Positions 1-8,311 of a DNA stretch of 64,000 bases are shown one piece after another. Origin of the DNA: an uncultured Chloroflexus sp. GTDB taxonomy: Bacteria; Chloroflexota; Chloroflexia; Chloroflexales; Chloroflexaceae. Positions within the stretch are counted from its first letter, which is position 1; each line of letters opens with the position of its first letter. The position numbers were made by a program, and so were the translations under genes. A model generated the notes under the pieces. That model was not told the DNA's origin, ran no database searches, and saw only the letters and a list, made by a program, of their open reading frames with translations. The stretch is taken from the NCBI RefSeq assembly GCF_937951745.1, contig NZ_CALFBQ010000007.1, positions 88,980-152,979 on the forward strand. Direction: 5' to 3'.

Positions 1-612
1 GGCTCCCGGCTGCGCTAATAGGCGGTTCAGCATTGGCGTATAGGTAGCGCCGGGGCAAATCGCATTCACGCGAATACCGGCCTTTGCATATTCGAGGGCC
101 GCAGCTTTCGTTAATTGGATGACCCCGCCTTTCGATGCACAATACGCAGGCAGCCCCATCGTACCAACCAACCCGACCACTGATGCCGTATTCACAATCG
201 CACCGCCGCCTTGGTGCAGCATTTGTAAGATTTCGTACTTCATGCAAAGCCATGTGCCTTTAAGATTGACATTGATGGTGCGATCCCAGTCTTCCTCGGT
301 GTACGAGGCCGTAGGCGCGAGCGCACCTTCAATAGCGGCGTTGTTGTGGGCAATATCGAGCCGGCCATAGTGAGCGACCGTGTGACGAATGAGTGCTTCT
401 ACCTCAGTTGACCGAGAAACATCGGTGGCAATAAAGAGTGCATCACCGCCGATCTCCTTGATCATACGAACGGTTTCTTCTCCACCTTCGACGGATACAT
501 CGGCAACAACGACCTTTGCTCCTTGCTGTGCGAAGGCTAACGCGCTCGCTCGCCCGATACCAGAAGCAGCACCGGTCACAAGAGCTACCTTGCCTGCAAA
601 TGATGGGTGCAT
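1..612 (-). CDS. SDR family oxidoreductase, 3' end beyond window (partial)
   Basis: Short-chain dehydrogenase/reductase, NAD(P)-dependent, cytosolic; 204 residues are visible and the C-terminus lies outside the window. Seen directly: N-terminal Rossmann motif TGAASGIG near residue 14, an NNAA-type motif in the middle, and the catalytic YCASK (Tyr-x3-Lys) encoded near position 135. The start at 612 is preceded by AGGAG about 8 bases upstream. The substrate cannot be read from the sequence; the family includes 3-oxoacyl-ACP reductases and alcohol dehydrogenases. It is transcribed away from the rhodanese gene, which lies upstream on the same strand. Confidence 0.9.
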   Translation of the reverse strand, partial: MHPSFAGKVALVTGAASGIGRASALAFAQQGAKVVVADVSVEGGEETVRMIKEIGGDALFIATDVSRSTEVEALIRHTVAHYGRLDIAHNNAAIEGALAPTASYTEEDWDRTINVNLKGTWLCMKYEILQMLHQGGGAIVNTASVVGLVGTMGLPAYCASKGGVIQLTKAAALEYAKAGIRVNAICPGATYTPMLNRLLAQPGA

Positions 613-663
613 TGTGGATACTCCTCTGCTCAACGGTTCCAAGGTTGGACTATGAAACCACGT

Positions 664-693
664 ACTATAACTGGAGAAAATAACTGCTGACAG
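664..693 (-). promoter_or_regulatory. weak candidate promoter for the SDR gene
   Basis: Read on the minus strand, CTGTCA and TATAGT are separated by 18 bases, about 50 bases upstream of the SDR start. The -35 match is only 4 of 6, so this is tentative. Confidence 0.3.
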
Positions 694-738
694 TCTCGGC
701 GTGTCTCTCGTTGGGCGCTAACCTACCCTCAGCCAGCG

Positions 739-1614
739 TCATCGTTCTAACGGTTTTTCAGGATCGTTCCCCCATTCATTCCACGAGCCATCGTAGATCG
801 CGACGCGGCGACCGCTAACGATCTCGAAAGCGATGGCAACAGGAGTAGCCGAAACGCCGCCGTTACAGTAGGCGACCACCTCTCGATCAGCGACAGCAGC
901 GGGATCAATTCCGGCGGTGAGAAAGCGTTCGCGGAGCTGATCGGGTGAGAGGTAGGTTTGGTGTGGCCCACTAACCAGACTCTGGTAGAAGACGTTGTGC
1001 GCGCCGGGGATATGGCCGCCGCGGGTAGCGCGTGATTCCAAGCCGCGATACTCCTGTTCGTTACGGGCGTCGATCAAGAGCAGATCGCTGCCCAGCGCCT
1101 GCAATACTTGATCGGCGGTCTTGCGCAGATGCGGTTGCGGACGCGGAGTGAAGGTTGCCGGCGGGTAGTTGGGTACGTCAGTAGTGAGCGGGCGGCCTTC
1201 GGCAAGCCACTTAACCAAGCCGCCGTTCAAAATCCGCACCTGCTCGAAACCGTAGTAGCGCAGCACCCACATCAGGCGACCGGCGAACATCGAATACCAG
1301 TCATCGTAGGCGACCACCACCGTATCATCGCCAATCCCCCGTTGACCAAGCTCGTGGGCGATTTTGGCGGGCGGCGCAACCTGCACCAACACCGGATCGT
1401 CGAGATCAACAATGTCGCGCGTCCAGTCAATATAGACTGCACCGGGAATGTGACCAGCGGTGTAGTCTTCGTGACGGGGGAAGTAATGGGGTTTGGGAGC
1501 AGTCGGCGGCAAGACGACGCCGCGCATATCGACAATGCGCAGGCTGGGATGGCCGAGGTGAGCGGCCAGCCAATCGGTTTCAACTAGCGGGCCGGATGGC
1601 AGGTCGAGCGTCAT
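739..1614 (-). CDS. sulfurtransferase (tandem rhodanese domains)
   Basis: Thiosulfate or 3-mercaptopyruvate sulfurtransferase of 291 residues, moving sulfane sulfur to thiophilic acceptors in the cytosol. Two rhodanese domains are visible: an inactive N-terminal one (about residues 10-130) and a catalytic C-terminal one (about 160-285) with the active-site loop CNGGVSA, Cys near 250. The loop differs from the classical CRKGVT/CGSGVTA forms, so the donor is uncertain. The start at 1614 is chosen over an in-frame ATG 30 bases upstream because AGGAGG lies 6 bases before it. The next gene downstream is the partial SDR. Confidence 0.88.
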   Translation of the reverse strand: MTLDLPSGPLVETDWLAAHLGHPSLRIVDMRGVVLPPTAPKPHYFPRHEDYTAGHIPGAVYIDWTRDIVDLDDPVLVQVAPPAKIAHELGQRGIGDDTVVVAYDDWYSMFAGRLMWVLRYYGFEQVRILNGGLVKWLAEGRPLTTDVPNYPPATFTPRPQPHLRKTADQVLQALGSDLLLIDARNEQEYRGLESRATRGGHIPGAHNVFYQSLVSGPHQTYLSPDQLRERFLTAGIDPAAVADREVVAYCNGGVSATPVAIAFEIVSGRRVAIYDGSWNEWGNDPEKPLER

Positions 1615-1670
1615 AGCAATCCTCCTATGGGGATGAAGGTGCAAAGCGGGCGAAGGTGCGGAGGGATTTT

Positions 1671-1777
1671 AACGCAAAGATGTAGAGTATGTAAAGCTCG
1701 CAAAGGGTTGTTGGATGAGTACCCTCCACCAAAGACGGTCATCCAAAACCCTTTGCGCACTCTGCGTCTTTGCGTTT
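1671..1777. repeat. long imperfect inverted repeat of the CGCAAAG family
   Basis: The left arm (AACGCAAAGA... from 1671) and right arm (...TCTTTGCGTT to 1777) are imperfect complements about 40 bases long. The pairing continues inward through TTGGATGA (1711-1718) and TCATCCAA (1739-1746). It lies in the gap between the rhodanese start and the pdhC stop, so it could end pdhC transcription as a hairpin. Related arms recur near 29.1, 54.4 and 57.1 kb. Confidence 0.7.
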
Positions 1778-1783
1778 TCCTTT

Positions 1784-3103
1784 TCAGACGATGATCGTCA
1801 TCGGCGCTTCCAGCAACTTGCGCAGCTCTTGCAGATATTGCGCAGCCACGGCGCCATCGACGATGCGATGATCGGCGCTGAGGGTCAGATTCATCACCTG
1901 CCCGATCACGATCTGATCATCGCGCACCACCGGCACTTTACGCACTGCGCCGACGGCCAGCGAAGCGGCCTGCGGCACTGAGATGATCGAGCCAAACTCG
2001 ACAATGCCGAACATGCCGAGATTGGTGACTTGGAAGGTCGCGCCTTCAAGTTCGTTCTGCTTGATTTTGCCTTCGCGAGCGCGCAAAGCCATATCGCGGA
2101 TTTCGGCGCTGATCACGCTAATGCTCTTCTTGTCGGCGTCGCGCACGACCGGCGCCATCAATCCATCATCGAGGGCGACGGCCACGCCGATATTGATCTG
2201 GCTATGGCGCACAATCCCCGGCTGGCCGTCAGCAGTCTGGCTAAAGCTGGTATTAACGGCGGGCACTTTGGCGAGCGCCTTGGCCGCCGCTTTCACCACC
2301 AGATCGTTGACCGAGACACGGGTGCCGCTGGCGGCGATCTGGTCGCGTAGCGCCATTAGCGCATCGACATGAACCTCGATCGTGAGGTAGATATGAGGCA
2401 CGCCGGGTTTGCTCTCGTTCATCGCGCGCGCGATCGCCTTGCGCATCCGGCTTAGTGGCTCAGCGCCAGCCAGCGTAGGAGCGGGGGCGAGGGCCGGCGT
2501 GCGAGTTGGGGCGGGGGCGGGCGCAGGGGCTGGTGCAGCAACTGGGGCAGGGGTTGGCGTAGCGACTGGCGTGGGGGCCGGTGCAGCCGTACCACGGCGA
2601 GCGGCGAATTCCTCGACGTTCTCCTTGATAATCCGGCCACCGGGGCCAGTACCGACCACTTGCCGCAGATCGATCCCTAGTTCTTCTGCCAAACGACGGG
2701 CAACCGGTGATGCTTTGATGCGACCGTTCTCATCAGCGGTAGCAACGGTGACGGGCGTAGGCGGCACAGCCACTGCGGCGGGCGCTGCCGGGGCTGGGGC
2801 GGGCGTTGCCGTCGTGGGCGCTGCCGCTGCGGGTGCCGGCGCAGCCGGGGCAGCCACTACCGGCGCTGAGCTATCGCCAATAATCGCGATCGGTTGCCCG
2901 ATCGGCACAGTCTGCCCTTCAGGCACCAAAATCTGCTGGAGCACACCGGCCTCGAATGCCTCCAATTCCATCGTGGCCTTATCGGTCTCGATCTCAGCGA
3001 TAATATCGCCCACGGCGATCGGATCGCCGATCTTCTTCAACCAACGGCCCACCGTACCTTCCGACATAGTGTCGGAGAGACGAGGCATGGTTACTTCACC
3101 CAT
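1784..3103 (-). CDS. pdhC: pyruvate dehydrogenase E2, dihydrolipoamide acetyltransferase
   Basis: E2 core of the 2-oxoacid dehydrogenase complex: carries acetyl groups on lipoyl-lysine and transfers them to CoA. The 439 residues show a lipoyl domain (about 1-75, ETDKATMELEAF with the lipoylated Lys), an Ala/Pro-rich linker, a peripheral-subunit-binding domain (ASPVARRLAEELGIDL, about 130-165), a second Ala/Pro linker, and the acyltransferase domain ending with the catalytic SADHRIVDGA. The start at 3103 follows GGGAGG; an ATG 12 bases upstream overlaps that site and is less likely. It is the last gene of pdhA-pdhB-pdhC, after a 124-base gap that holds a repeat. A branched-chain E2 is possible, but the E1 genes favour pyruvate. 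Confidence 0.93.
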   Translation of the reverse strand: MGEVTMPRLSDTMSEGTVGRWLKKIGDPIAVGDIIAEIETDKATMELEAFEAGVLQQILVPEGQTVPIGQPIAIIGDSSAPVVAAPAAPAPAAAAPTTATPAPAPAAPAAVAVPPTPVTVATADENGRIKASPVARRLAEELGIDLRQVVGTGPGGRIIKENVEEFAARRGTAAPAPTPVATPTPAPVAAPAPAPAPAPTRTPALAPAPTLAGAEPLSRMRKAIARAMNESKPGVPHIYLTIEVHVDALMALRDQIAASGTRVSVNDLVVKAAAKALAKVPAVNTSFSQTADGQPGIVRHSQINIGVAVALDDGLMAPVVRDADKKSISVISAEIRDMALRAREGKIKQNELEGATFQVTNLGMFGIVEFGSIISVPQAASLAVGAVRKVPVVRDDQIVIGQVMNLTLSADHRIVDGAVAAQYLQELRKLLEAPMTIIV

Positions 3104-3158
3104 GGAGCCTCCCATGATTGATACTATGCATATGCATCTTTATAGATGGGGGGGTGTA

Positions 3159-3200
3159 ATCCCTCACCCTAGCCCCTCTCCCTGCAGGCGGGGAGAAGGT
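3159..3200. repeat. CCCTCACCC / GGGGAGAAGG dispersed repeat copy
   Basis: A run of ccctcaccctagcccctctc followed by a Cys-rich-looking GC stem (tgcaggcggggagaagg) sits between pdhB and pdhC. Similar gcctgcgggagaggg units occur three times at 54.46-54.60 kb. It may form a hairpin inside the pdh mRNA. Confidence 0.5.
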
Positions 3201-3227
3201 GTTTCGTTTCGCCTCACATCGCTGCGT

Positions 3228-4223
3228 TCAGCGCATACGCTTCGTGCCGCGCATAACCTGCCGGATGGCATAGATTAGGCTATTGGCATTCGGCTTCGAG
3301 GCCGCCGACAGGTCTTTGGCGTAGGGAAGTGGCACCTCGAGGCCGGCGACCCGATAGACCGGCGCATCGAGATAATCAAATGCCTCTTCCTGAATGGTCG
3401 CTGCAATCTCGGCGGTCACGCCATACGAATACCAATCCTCGGCGATCACTACGGCGCGATTGGTCTTCTTGACCGACTCGATAATCGTTGGGCGGTCGAG
3501 CGGGCGCAGCGAGCGCAAATCCACCACCTCAACGCTTATCCCCTCTTGCTCCATACGCTGGGCGACTTGCAAAGCGATAGCGGTCATGCGCGAATACGAC
3601 ACAACCGTCACATCGGTACCCTGCCGCTTCACCTCGGCGACGCCGATTGGCACCACGAAATCATCGTCTTCCGGCACCTCGCCTTTAGTGTCGTAGAGGG
3701 CCAGCGACTCGATAAAGATCACCGGATCGTCATCACGGATCGCGGTGCGGAGTAAGCCCTTGGCATCGTAGGGGGTTGCTGGGGCGACGACCTTGAGACC
3801 GGGGCAGTAGGCGAACCAATTCTCGAACGACTGCGAGTGGGTGGCTGCCAGTTGGCCAGTGCCGCCCGAGGGCGTGCGGATCACCAGCGGCACGCTCACC
3901 TGCCCGCCGAACATATAGTGGATTTTCGAGGCATGGTTGACGATCTGGTCAATCGCAACCAGAATAAAATTGATGGTCATAATCTCGACCACCGGGCGCA
4001 GACCCAGCATCGCTGCGCCGATGGCGACGCCAACGAATCCCTCCTCGGCGATTGGGGTGTCAACCACTCGCTTAGGGCCAAATTCGGCCAACAGGCCCTC
4101 GGTCACACGGTACGAACCTTGAAAAACCCCGATCTCCTCGCCCATCAAGAGCACATTCGGATCGCGGGCTAACTCCTCGCCAAGCGTATCGTTTAACGCC
4201 TGACGGTACGTAATCACAGGCAT
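3228..4223 (-). CDS. pdhB: pyruvate dehydrogenase E1 component beta subunit
   Basis: Beta subunit of heterotetrameric thiamine-diphosphate-dependent E1, which decarboxylates pyruvate and acetylates the E2 lipoyl group. The 331 residues match the usual length (about 325). Visible family features are MPVITYRQALNDTLGEEL at the start, GVFQGSYRVTEGL, the TPIAEEGFVGVAIGAA segment with the catalytic Glu region, and a C-terminal transketolase-like domain (SYGVTAEIAATIQEEAFDYL). The start at 4223 has AGAGG 7 bases upstream. It lies 63 bases after pdhA on the same strand. Confidence 0.94.
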   Translation of the reverse strand: MPVITYRQALNDTLGEELARDPNVLLMGEEIGVFQGSYRVTEGLLAEFGPKRVVDTPIAEEGFVGVAIGAAMLGLRPVVEIMTINFILVAIDQIVNHASKIHYMFGGQVSVPLVIRTPSGGTGQLAATHSQSFENWFAYCPGLKVVAPATPYDAKGLLRTAIRDDDPVIFIESLALYDTKGEVPEDDDFVVPIGVAEVKRQGTDVTVVSYSRMTAIALQVAQRMEQEGISVEVVDLRSLRPLDRPTIIESVKKTNRAVVIAEDWYSYGVTAEIAATIQEEAFDYLDAPVYRVAGLEVPLPYAKDLSAASKPNANSLIYAIRQVMRGTKRMR

Positions 4224-4286
4224 AGAGCAACCTCTTACTTGTTTAGACACGCCGGATCATCGTTATAGCTGTGCTCCACCCAACCG

Positions 4287-5354
4287 CTAAAACTCGCCGC
4301 GATTAATCTTCACAGCGCGGATTGCGTCTTCGGCGGTCGGTGTATTTGGCACCGGCGTCGCATACATATACTTATAGAGATCTTCAAACTTCGGATCGGG
4401 GCTATTGTTGGCGAAATCGATCGCCTCTTGCACCTCGCGCTCAACCCGATCGGCCACGCTCTTCAGCCATGTATCGTCAACAACGCCATGATCGAGCAGG
4501 AGCGCGGCAAACTTACGGATCGGATCGTACAGTTCGCGTCCGCGGCGTACCATTTCAGGGTCGCGGTAACGATCAGCGTCAATCACCGAGTGGCCGCGAA
4601 AGCGGAAGCTAACCGCATCAATAATTGCTGGCTCGCCTTCGGCTTCGGCGCGGGCGCGCAAGCGACGCACCACATCGCGCACCGCCAGCACATCGGTGCC
4701 ATCGACCCGTTCGCCGTAGACGCGGAACGAAGCGCCCTTCTTCCATAGATCCGGCTCGGATGAACCGGACTCCACCGAGGTGCCCATACCGTAACCATTA
4801 TTGACGATAAAGAAGAGCACTGGGCACTTCCAGATCTTAGCTAGATTCAACGACTCGTAGAACGCGCCAATGTTCGTGGTACCATCACCCATTTGGGCGA
4901 TGACCACACCCGGCTTGCCCTGATAGCGCAGCGCATACGCGGCGCCAACGGCGAGCGGCACTTGCCCGCCGACGATCGCATAGCCACCCATAAAGTTGGT
5001 TTTACGGTCGAACAGGTGCATCGAACCGCCGCGCCCGCCGGAAACGCCGGTCTCTTTGCCGAACAGTTCGGCCATCACCGGGCCGGGTGGCACGCCACGG
5101 GCAATAATGTAACCGTGCTCGCGATAATTGGTGAAGATGTAGTCGTCGGGAGTAAGGGCGGCCATGAGGCCGACGATAGTGGCCTCTTCGCCGAGATTGA
5201 GGTGGCAGTATCCGCCAATTTTCGCTTTCACGTACATTTCGCTGGCGCGCTCTTCAAATCGCCGCAACAGGAGCATCTGATAGTAGTAATGCTTCAATTC
5301 ATCGGCGGTAGCGCGCTCAAGGAGGGGCTGAGCCGATTCGGCTACTTCGGCCAT
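4287..5354 (-). CDS. pdhA: pyruvate dehydrogenase E1 component alpha subunit
   Basis: Alpha subunit of E1; binds thiamine diphosphate and Mg2+. In 355 residues it shows RRFEERASEMYVKAKIGGYC, the GGRGGSMHLFD loop and the ThDP motif beginning GDGTTN and ending NN about 30 residues later. The phosphorylation-loop region FRFRGHSVID is also present. The start at 5354 is preceded by GAGAGGAG with 8 bases of spacing; an in-frame ATG 42 bases upstream has no such site. First gene of the pdhABC operon. No E3 (dihydrolipoamide dehydrogenase) gene is present in this window. Confidence 0.94.
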   Translation of the reverse strand: MAEVAESAQPLLERATADELKHYYYQMLLLRRFEERASEMYVKAKIGGYCHLNLGEEATIVGLMAALTPDDYIFTNYREHGYIIARGVPPGPVMAELFGKETGVSGGRGGSMHLFDRKTNFMGGYAIVGGQVPLAVGAAYALRYQGKPGVVIAQMGDGTTNIGAFYESLNLAKIWKCPVLFFIVNNGYGMGTSVESGSSEPDLWKKGASFRVYGERVDGTDVLAVRDVVRRLRARAEAEGEPAIIDAVSFRFRGHSVIDADRYRDPEMVRRGRELYDPIRKFAALLLDHGVVDDTWLKSVADRVEREVQEAIDFANNSPDPKFEDLYKYMYATPVPNTPTAEDAIRAVKINRGEF

Positions 5355-5638
5355 AGTAAAGACTCCTCTCGTATGCTGGGCGCTTCGCTTCGGCACAGGT
5401 TAGTATTGCCATATGCCGCGGCGACGCGCCATCTGGTATGTTCGCCACGCCCCCGTGGGCGTGTAACGCGCTTGAAATGAACCAGACGCGCACCTAGTCT
5501 GGCGGGACGCAATTGTTTGATGAACGTCAGGTCAACAGTCTACTGCGTGATGGCACAGCAGCAGCTTGGTGACCGATCAATCGGTTGCGAGTATGACGTG
5601 AGCGCAAACGGCAACCGCTGCCCCACGCCACATCACGG

Positions 5639-6106
5639 TTACATACCCGGCGGCACCACTTCGTGGGTGAAAGCGCTGGCGTCAGCGCCGCAGCGCGGGC
5701 AATGTTTGGGCGATTCGAGCGAGCGCACGATCTCACCGCAGACGCCGCACACCCAACGCATTGCGATCTGGCGCACAAGATCTGACCGGCTGACAATGCC
5801 AACCACTTTGCCGTTTTCGACCACCGGCACCCGCCGGATGCGCTGGTTGGTGAGGAGGTGCTGGATCTGTTCGACTTCGGTGTCGGCGCTAACGCTGATC
5901 ACGCTGCGGGTCATAATCTCTTTGACCGTGCGCCCCTCTTTGGCGATCAGATCGTGCTCGGTGACAAGGCCGACCAAGATGCCATGACCGTTAATCACCG
6001 GCAAGCCACTGATTCGGTTGCGCGCCATTAGGCGGGCGGCATCTTCGACCGAGGCGTCATCAGTGATGCAAATCACATCACGGGTCATGATCTCGCGCGC
6101 TTTCAT
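5639..6106 (-). CDS. CBS-pair protein with C-terminal rubredoxin-like zinc/iron ribbon
   Basis: A 155-residue cytosolic protein. Two CBS motifs fill residues 1-120 (MKAREIMTRDVICI and VKEIMTRSVISVSADTEV), a fold that commonly binds adenine nucleotides and senses energy state. The tail (about 120-150) has two CxxC pairs (WVCGVCGEI ... HCPRCGADASAF), matching the rubredoxin domain at the end of rubrerythrins; it may bind iron or zinc. The start follows AAGGTG. It sits 284 bases upstream of pdhA on the same strand, so a role sensing energy or redox state for PDH is possible but unproven. Confidence 0.85.
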   Translation of the reverse strand: MKAREIMTRDVICITDDASVEDAARLMARNRISGLPVINGHGILVGLVTEHDLIAKEGRTVKEIMTRSVISVSADTEVEQIQHLLTNQRIRRVPVVENGKVVGIVSRSDLVRQIAMRWVCGVCGEIVRSLESPKHCPRCGADASAFTHEVVPPGM

Positions 6107-6183
6107 TCCGCTACACCTTTCGTTTCGTTATGTTCTATTCGTGATGTTCTTCACGAGAGTAGTTGCACAAACAACTCTTCCTT

Positions 6184-6192
6184 AGTATAGCA
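6184..6192 (-). promoter_or_regulatory. extended -10 promoter candidate for the CBS gene
   Basis: On the minus strand the sequence reads TGCTATACT, an extended -10 element, about 78 bases upstream of the CBS start. No good -35 is visible. Confidence 0.4.
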
Positions 6193-6242
6193 GAGATTGC
6201 CAAGCTGGCGGTGTGGTGGGAATGTTAGGCACAGCGGTGCGT

Positions 6243-8075
6243 TTAGCGACCGGTGCCGCGTACAAAGATGTCGGGCCATGGTTGGAAGGTGGTGGGGATC
6301 GTATCGCGCCGGTTGATTTCGCCGTTGGTATAGACGGTGCGATAGACTTCGACCCGCAACCCACCGCGCGCGGTATCGGTTTGCCGGATCACGCCAGCCG
6401 GCAGGGTGGGATCGTCAATGTAGATTGGCTGGGTCGGGGCCGGGGTGCGTTCGAGAATGCGGTAAGCATATTCTACCCGGCGGTTGCTCGGCGGGCCGTA
6501 GAGGATCATCGTTAATTGTTGGCGTTGCAGATCAACCTTGCTGGTCAAGAGCAGCCAGCCACCGGTATCGTTGACAAACCGTAGATCGTGGACGCCGGTA
6601 AAGATGGCGGCATCGAGGCCGGGCGGTTCGCCAAGCTCTTCGTACCAGCCGATGCGGAACGAGTGCTCGTGGCGTTCGGTGATCGGCAAGCCAGCGAAAA
6701 AAGCGGCGCGGAAGACAGTGGTGCTGACTTGGCAAAGGCCGCCGCCCCACTCTTTTTGGGTGCGGTTGGCGATGATAGCCAGCCCCTCGACGAATCCGCG
6801 TTCTGGGGTGACGGGGCCGAGAGTTGTATTAAACGAGAACGTTGCGCCGGGAGAGATGAGTACGCCGTCCATCTGGCGTGCGCCAGCTTGAATATTAGTA
6901 ATGCGGTACTCGGCTGAGTTGCGGAACGAGCTCACCCCAACGCCAACCGGCGCGGTAATCCCCAGCGCGGCGAGGTTATCAGCAGTAACCGGTGGGGGTA
7001 ATTCGCGCATGGGCAAGTTTACGGTGCGCTCGTGGCTATAGAGCGCGCCATTAATACGGGCCAGCGCCTCTTCGACTGCGAGACCGCGTCCGGGTGTGCC
7101 GGGGGTGCGGATACGCAAGTTGCCGTTATTCCAATCAACGCGGGGCAAGCCGCCCTCTTCGCGCAGTACGGCGGCGATGGGGGTGAGTGCGGCGCGGATA
7201 GCGGCCTGATCGATCATCACTGCCATAGCCGGGCGGCCATCGATCGCGGTGAGACTGCGAAGCTTGATCCACGCGGCGATGTGCGAGACCGGCCATTCCC
7301 AGCGGCAACCGGCGGGGCACTGGCCGCCCCGGCCTTCGAGCTGGATCGGGCCATGCAGCAGTAATTGCAATTCGGCGACGGTGGGGGCGAGGTCAGCATC
7401 GCGCACTCGCGGTTCGAGTAGGCGGGTGCGGATCACCACCTCTTGCGGTTGCAGACTCTGCACGGCGGCGGTCATATCGGCGATCGTGTCATCGATCAGC
7501 GTTTGCCGACCCCACTGCTCTTCACCAACGAAGATGATCCCATCGCGCAGTTCTACGCTGGCCTCAACCGGTGTGCGGTCGATCTCGGCAGCGATGGCGC
7601 GTAACGTTTGCTGGGCAATGCGCTGATCGAAGCGCAGGCGCAGCGGCAGATCAACGCCGTATTGCCATGTGGCGGCGGCGATGCGGGTATTGGCTTGCCA
7701 ATGAAGATCGTGACCGAGGGCAAAGGCAGCGTCGAGCGCCTCGTCAATCGCCAAACTGAGGCCAAGGTCTTCAGCCGCCGGTCGCCAGAGCTGACCATCG
7801 AAGCTCAGGGTGACCGGCGCGGCAAGGAAATCGGCATAGCGGCGCTGGAGAACAGCGCGGGCTTCGGCGCGGGTCAGACCGCCGATTGGCAAGCCACGCA
7901 CGCTAATGTTAGGATAGATCCGTTCGGCCAGCAGCCGTTCGCCCAACAAGATCGCGCCATAGCTAAGCAGTGCAGCCAAGCCGGCTAGTGCGGTGAGCAC
8001 GAGCACCCATTCCATAATGCGCCACGGCCATGAACGGCGCGCGCGGGGCACCCGGGCTGGCAGCGGACGATCCAT
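6243..8075 (-). CDS. VanW family protein with peptidoglycan-binding-like domains
   Basis: Membrane-anchored envelope protein of 610 residues. A basic N-terminus precedes one membrane segment (about residues 20-45). Next come tandem YoaR-type putative peptidoglycan-binding regions (from ERIYPNISVRGLPIGGLTRAEA) and then the VanW domain (about 420-560: SPGATFSFNTTLGPVTPERGF, WGGGLCQVSTTVFRAAFFAG). A G5-like C-terminal segment rich in TYRTVYTNGEI-type strands closes it. The frame is open further upstream, but ATG 8075 begins the natural MDRPLPAR sequence just after a strong promoter (8125-8153). The exact biochemical role of VanW is not established; the architecture implies a role at the cell wall. 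Confidence 0.87.
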   Translation of the reverse strand: MDRPLPARVPRARRSWPWRIMEWVLVLTALAGLAALLSYGAILLGERLLAERIYPNISVRGLPIGGLTRAEARAVLQRRYADFLAAPVTLSFDGQLWRPAAEDLGLSLAIDEALDAAFALGHDLHWQANTRIAAATWQYGVDLPLRLRFDQRIAQQTLRAIAAEIDRTPVEASVELRDGIIFVGEEQWGRQTLIDDTIADMTAAVQSLQPQEVVIRTRLLEPRVRDADLAPTVAELQLLLHGPIQLEGRGGQCPAGCRWEWPVSHIAAWIKLRSLTAIDGRPAMAVMIDQAAIRAALTPIAAVLREEGGLPRVDWNNGNLRIRTPGTPGRGLAVEEALARINGALYSHERTVNLPMRELPPPVTADNLAALGITAPVGVGVSSFRNSAEYRITNIQAGARQMDGVLISPGATFSFNTTLGPVTPERGFVEGLAIIANRTQKEWGGGLCQVSTTVFRAAFFAGLPITERHEHSFRIGWYEELGEPPGLDAAIFTGVHDLRFVNDTGGWLLLTSKVDLQRQQLTMILYGPPSNRRVEYAYRILERTPAPTQPIYIDDPTLPAGVIRQTDTARGGLRVEVYRTVYTNGEINRRDTIPTTFQPWPDIFVRGTGR

Positions 8076-8124
8076 GATAGTCTCGCAACAGCATTCCAAT
8101 GCACAAAACAGCAATGACACCTTC

Positions 8125-8153
8125 AGTCTAACGCGCCGTAGTAGCCGTGTCAA
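8125..8153 (-). promoter_or_regulatory. sigma-70 promoter for the VanW gene
   Basis: Minus-strand TTGACA, 17-base spacer, TAGACT: an almost ideal housekeeping promoter ending about 50 bases before the VanW start codon. The predicted transcription start is near 8118. Confidence 0.8.
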
Positions 8154-8311
8154 GTCGCCGCGCCCGGCGGCGGCCCGGCGCTGCCGGGCCCGGGCAGGGA
8201 GCGTCCGTAACGGGATGGGCCGCGCCGTGCGCGACCTTGGCGGCCCGGCGCTGAGCTGCGGCCACAGGCGCAACAACGTTGTACCCATACCGGGGAGGCG
8301 ATGCGTTGGCG
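8154..8311. other. extremely GC-rich spacer with internal direct repeat
   Basis: This 158-base gap is far richer in GC than its surroundings. It contains two identical 15-base copies of ggcggcccggcgctg (8169-8183 and 8239-8253) and several strong self-complementary stretches such as gcccggcgctgccgggc. No convincing ORF on either strand. It may be a structured RNA or a terminator for the upstream gene. Confidence 0.5.

Noticed and set aside
2409..3278. Plus-strand ORF of 289 codons antisense to pdhC
   Set aside because: It mirrors the Ala/Pro-rich E2 linkers (poly-Gly/Ala in the opposite frame). The E2 protein on the minus strand is clearly the real gene.
5527..5560. TTGACC on the minus strand upstream of pdhA as -35
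   Set aside because: No convincing -10 at the right distance, so no pdh promoter is claimed.
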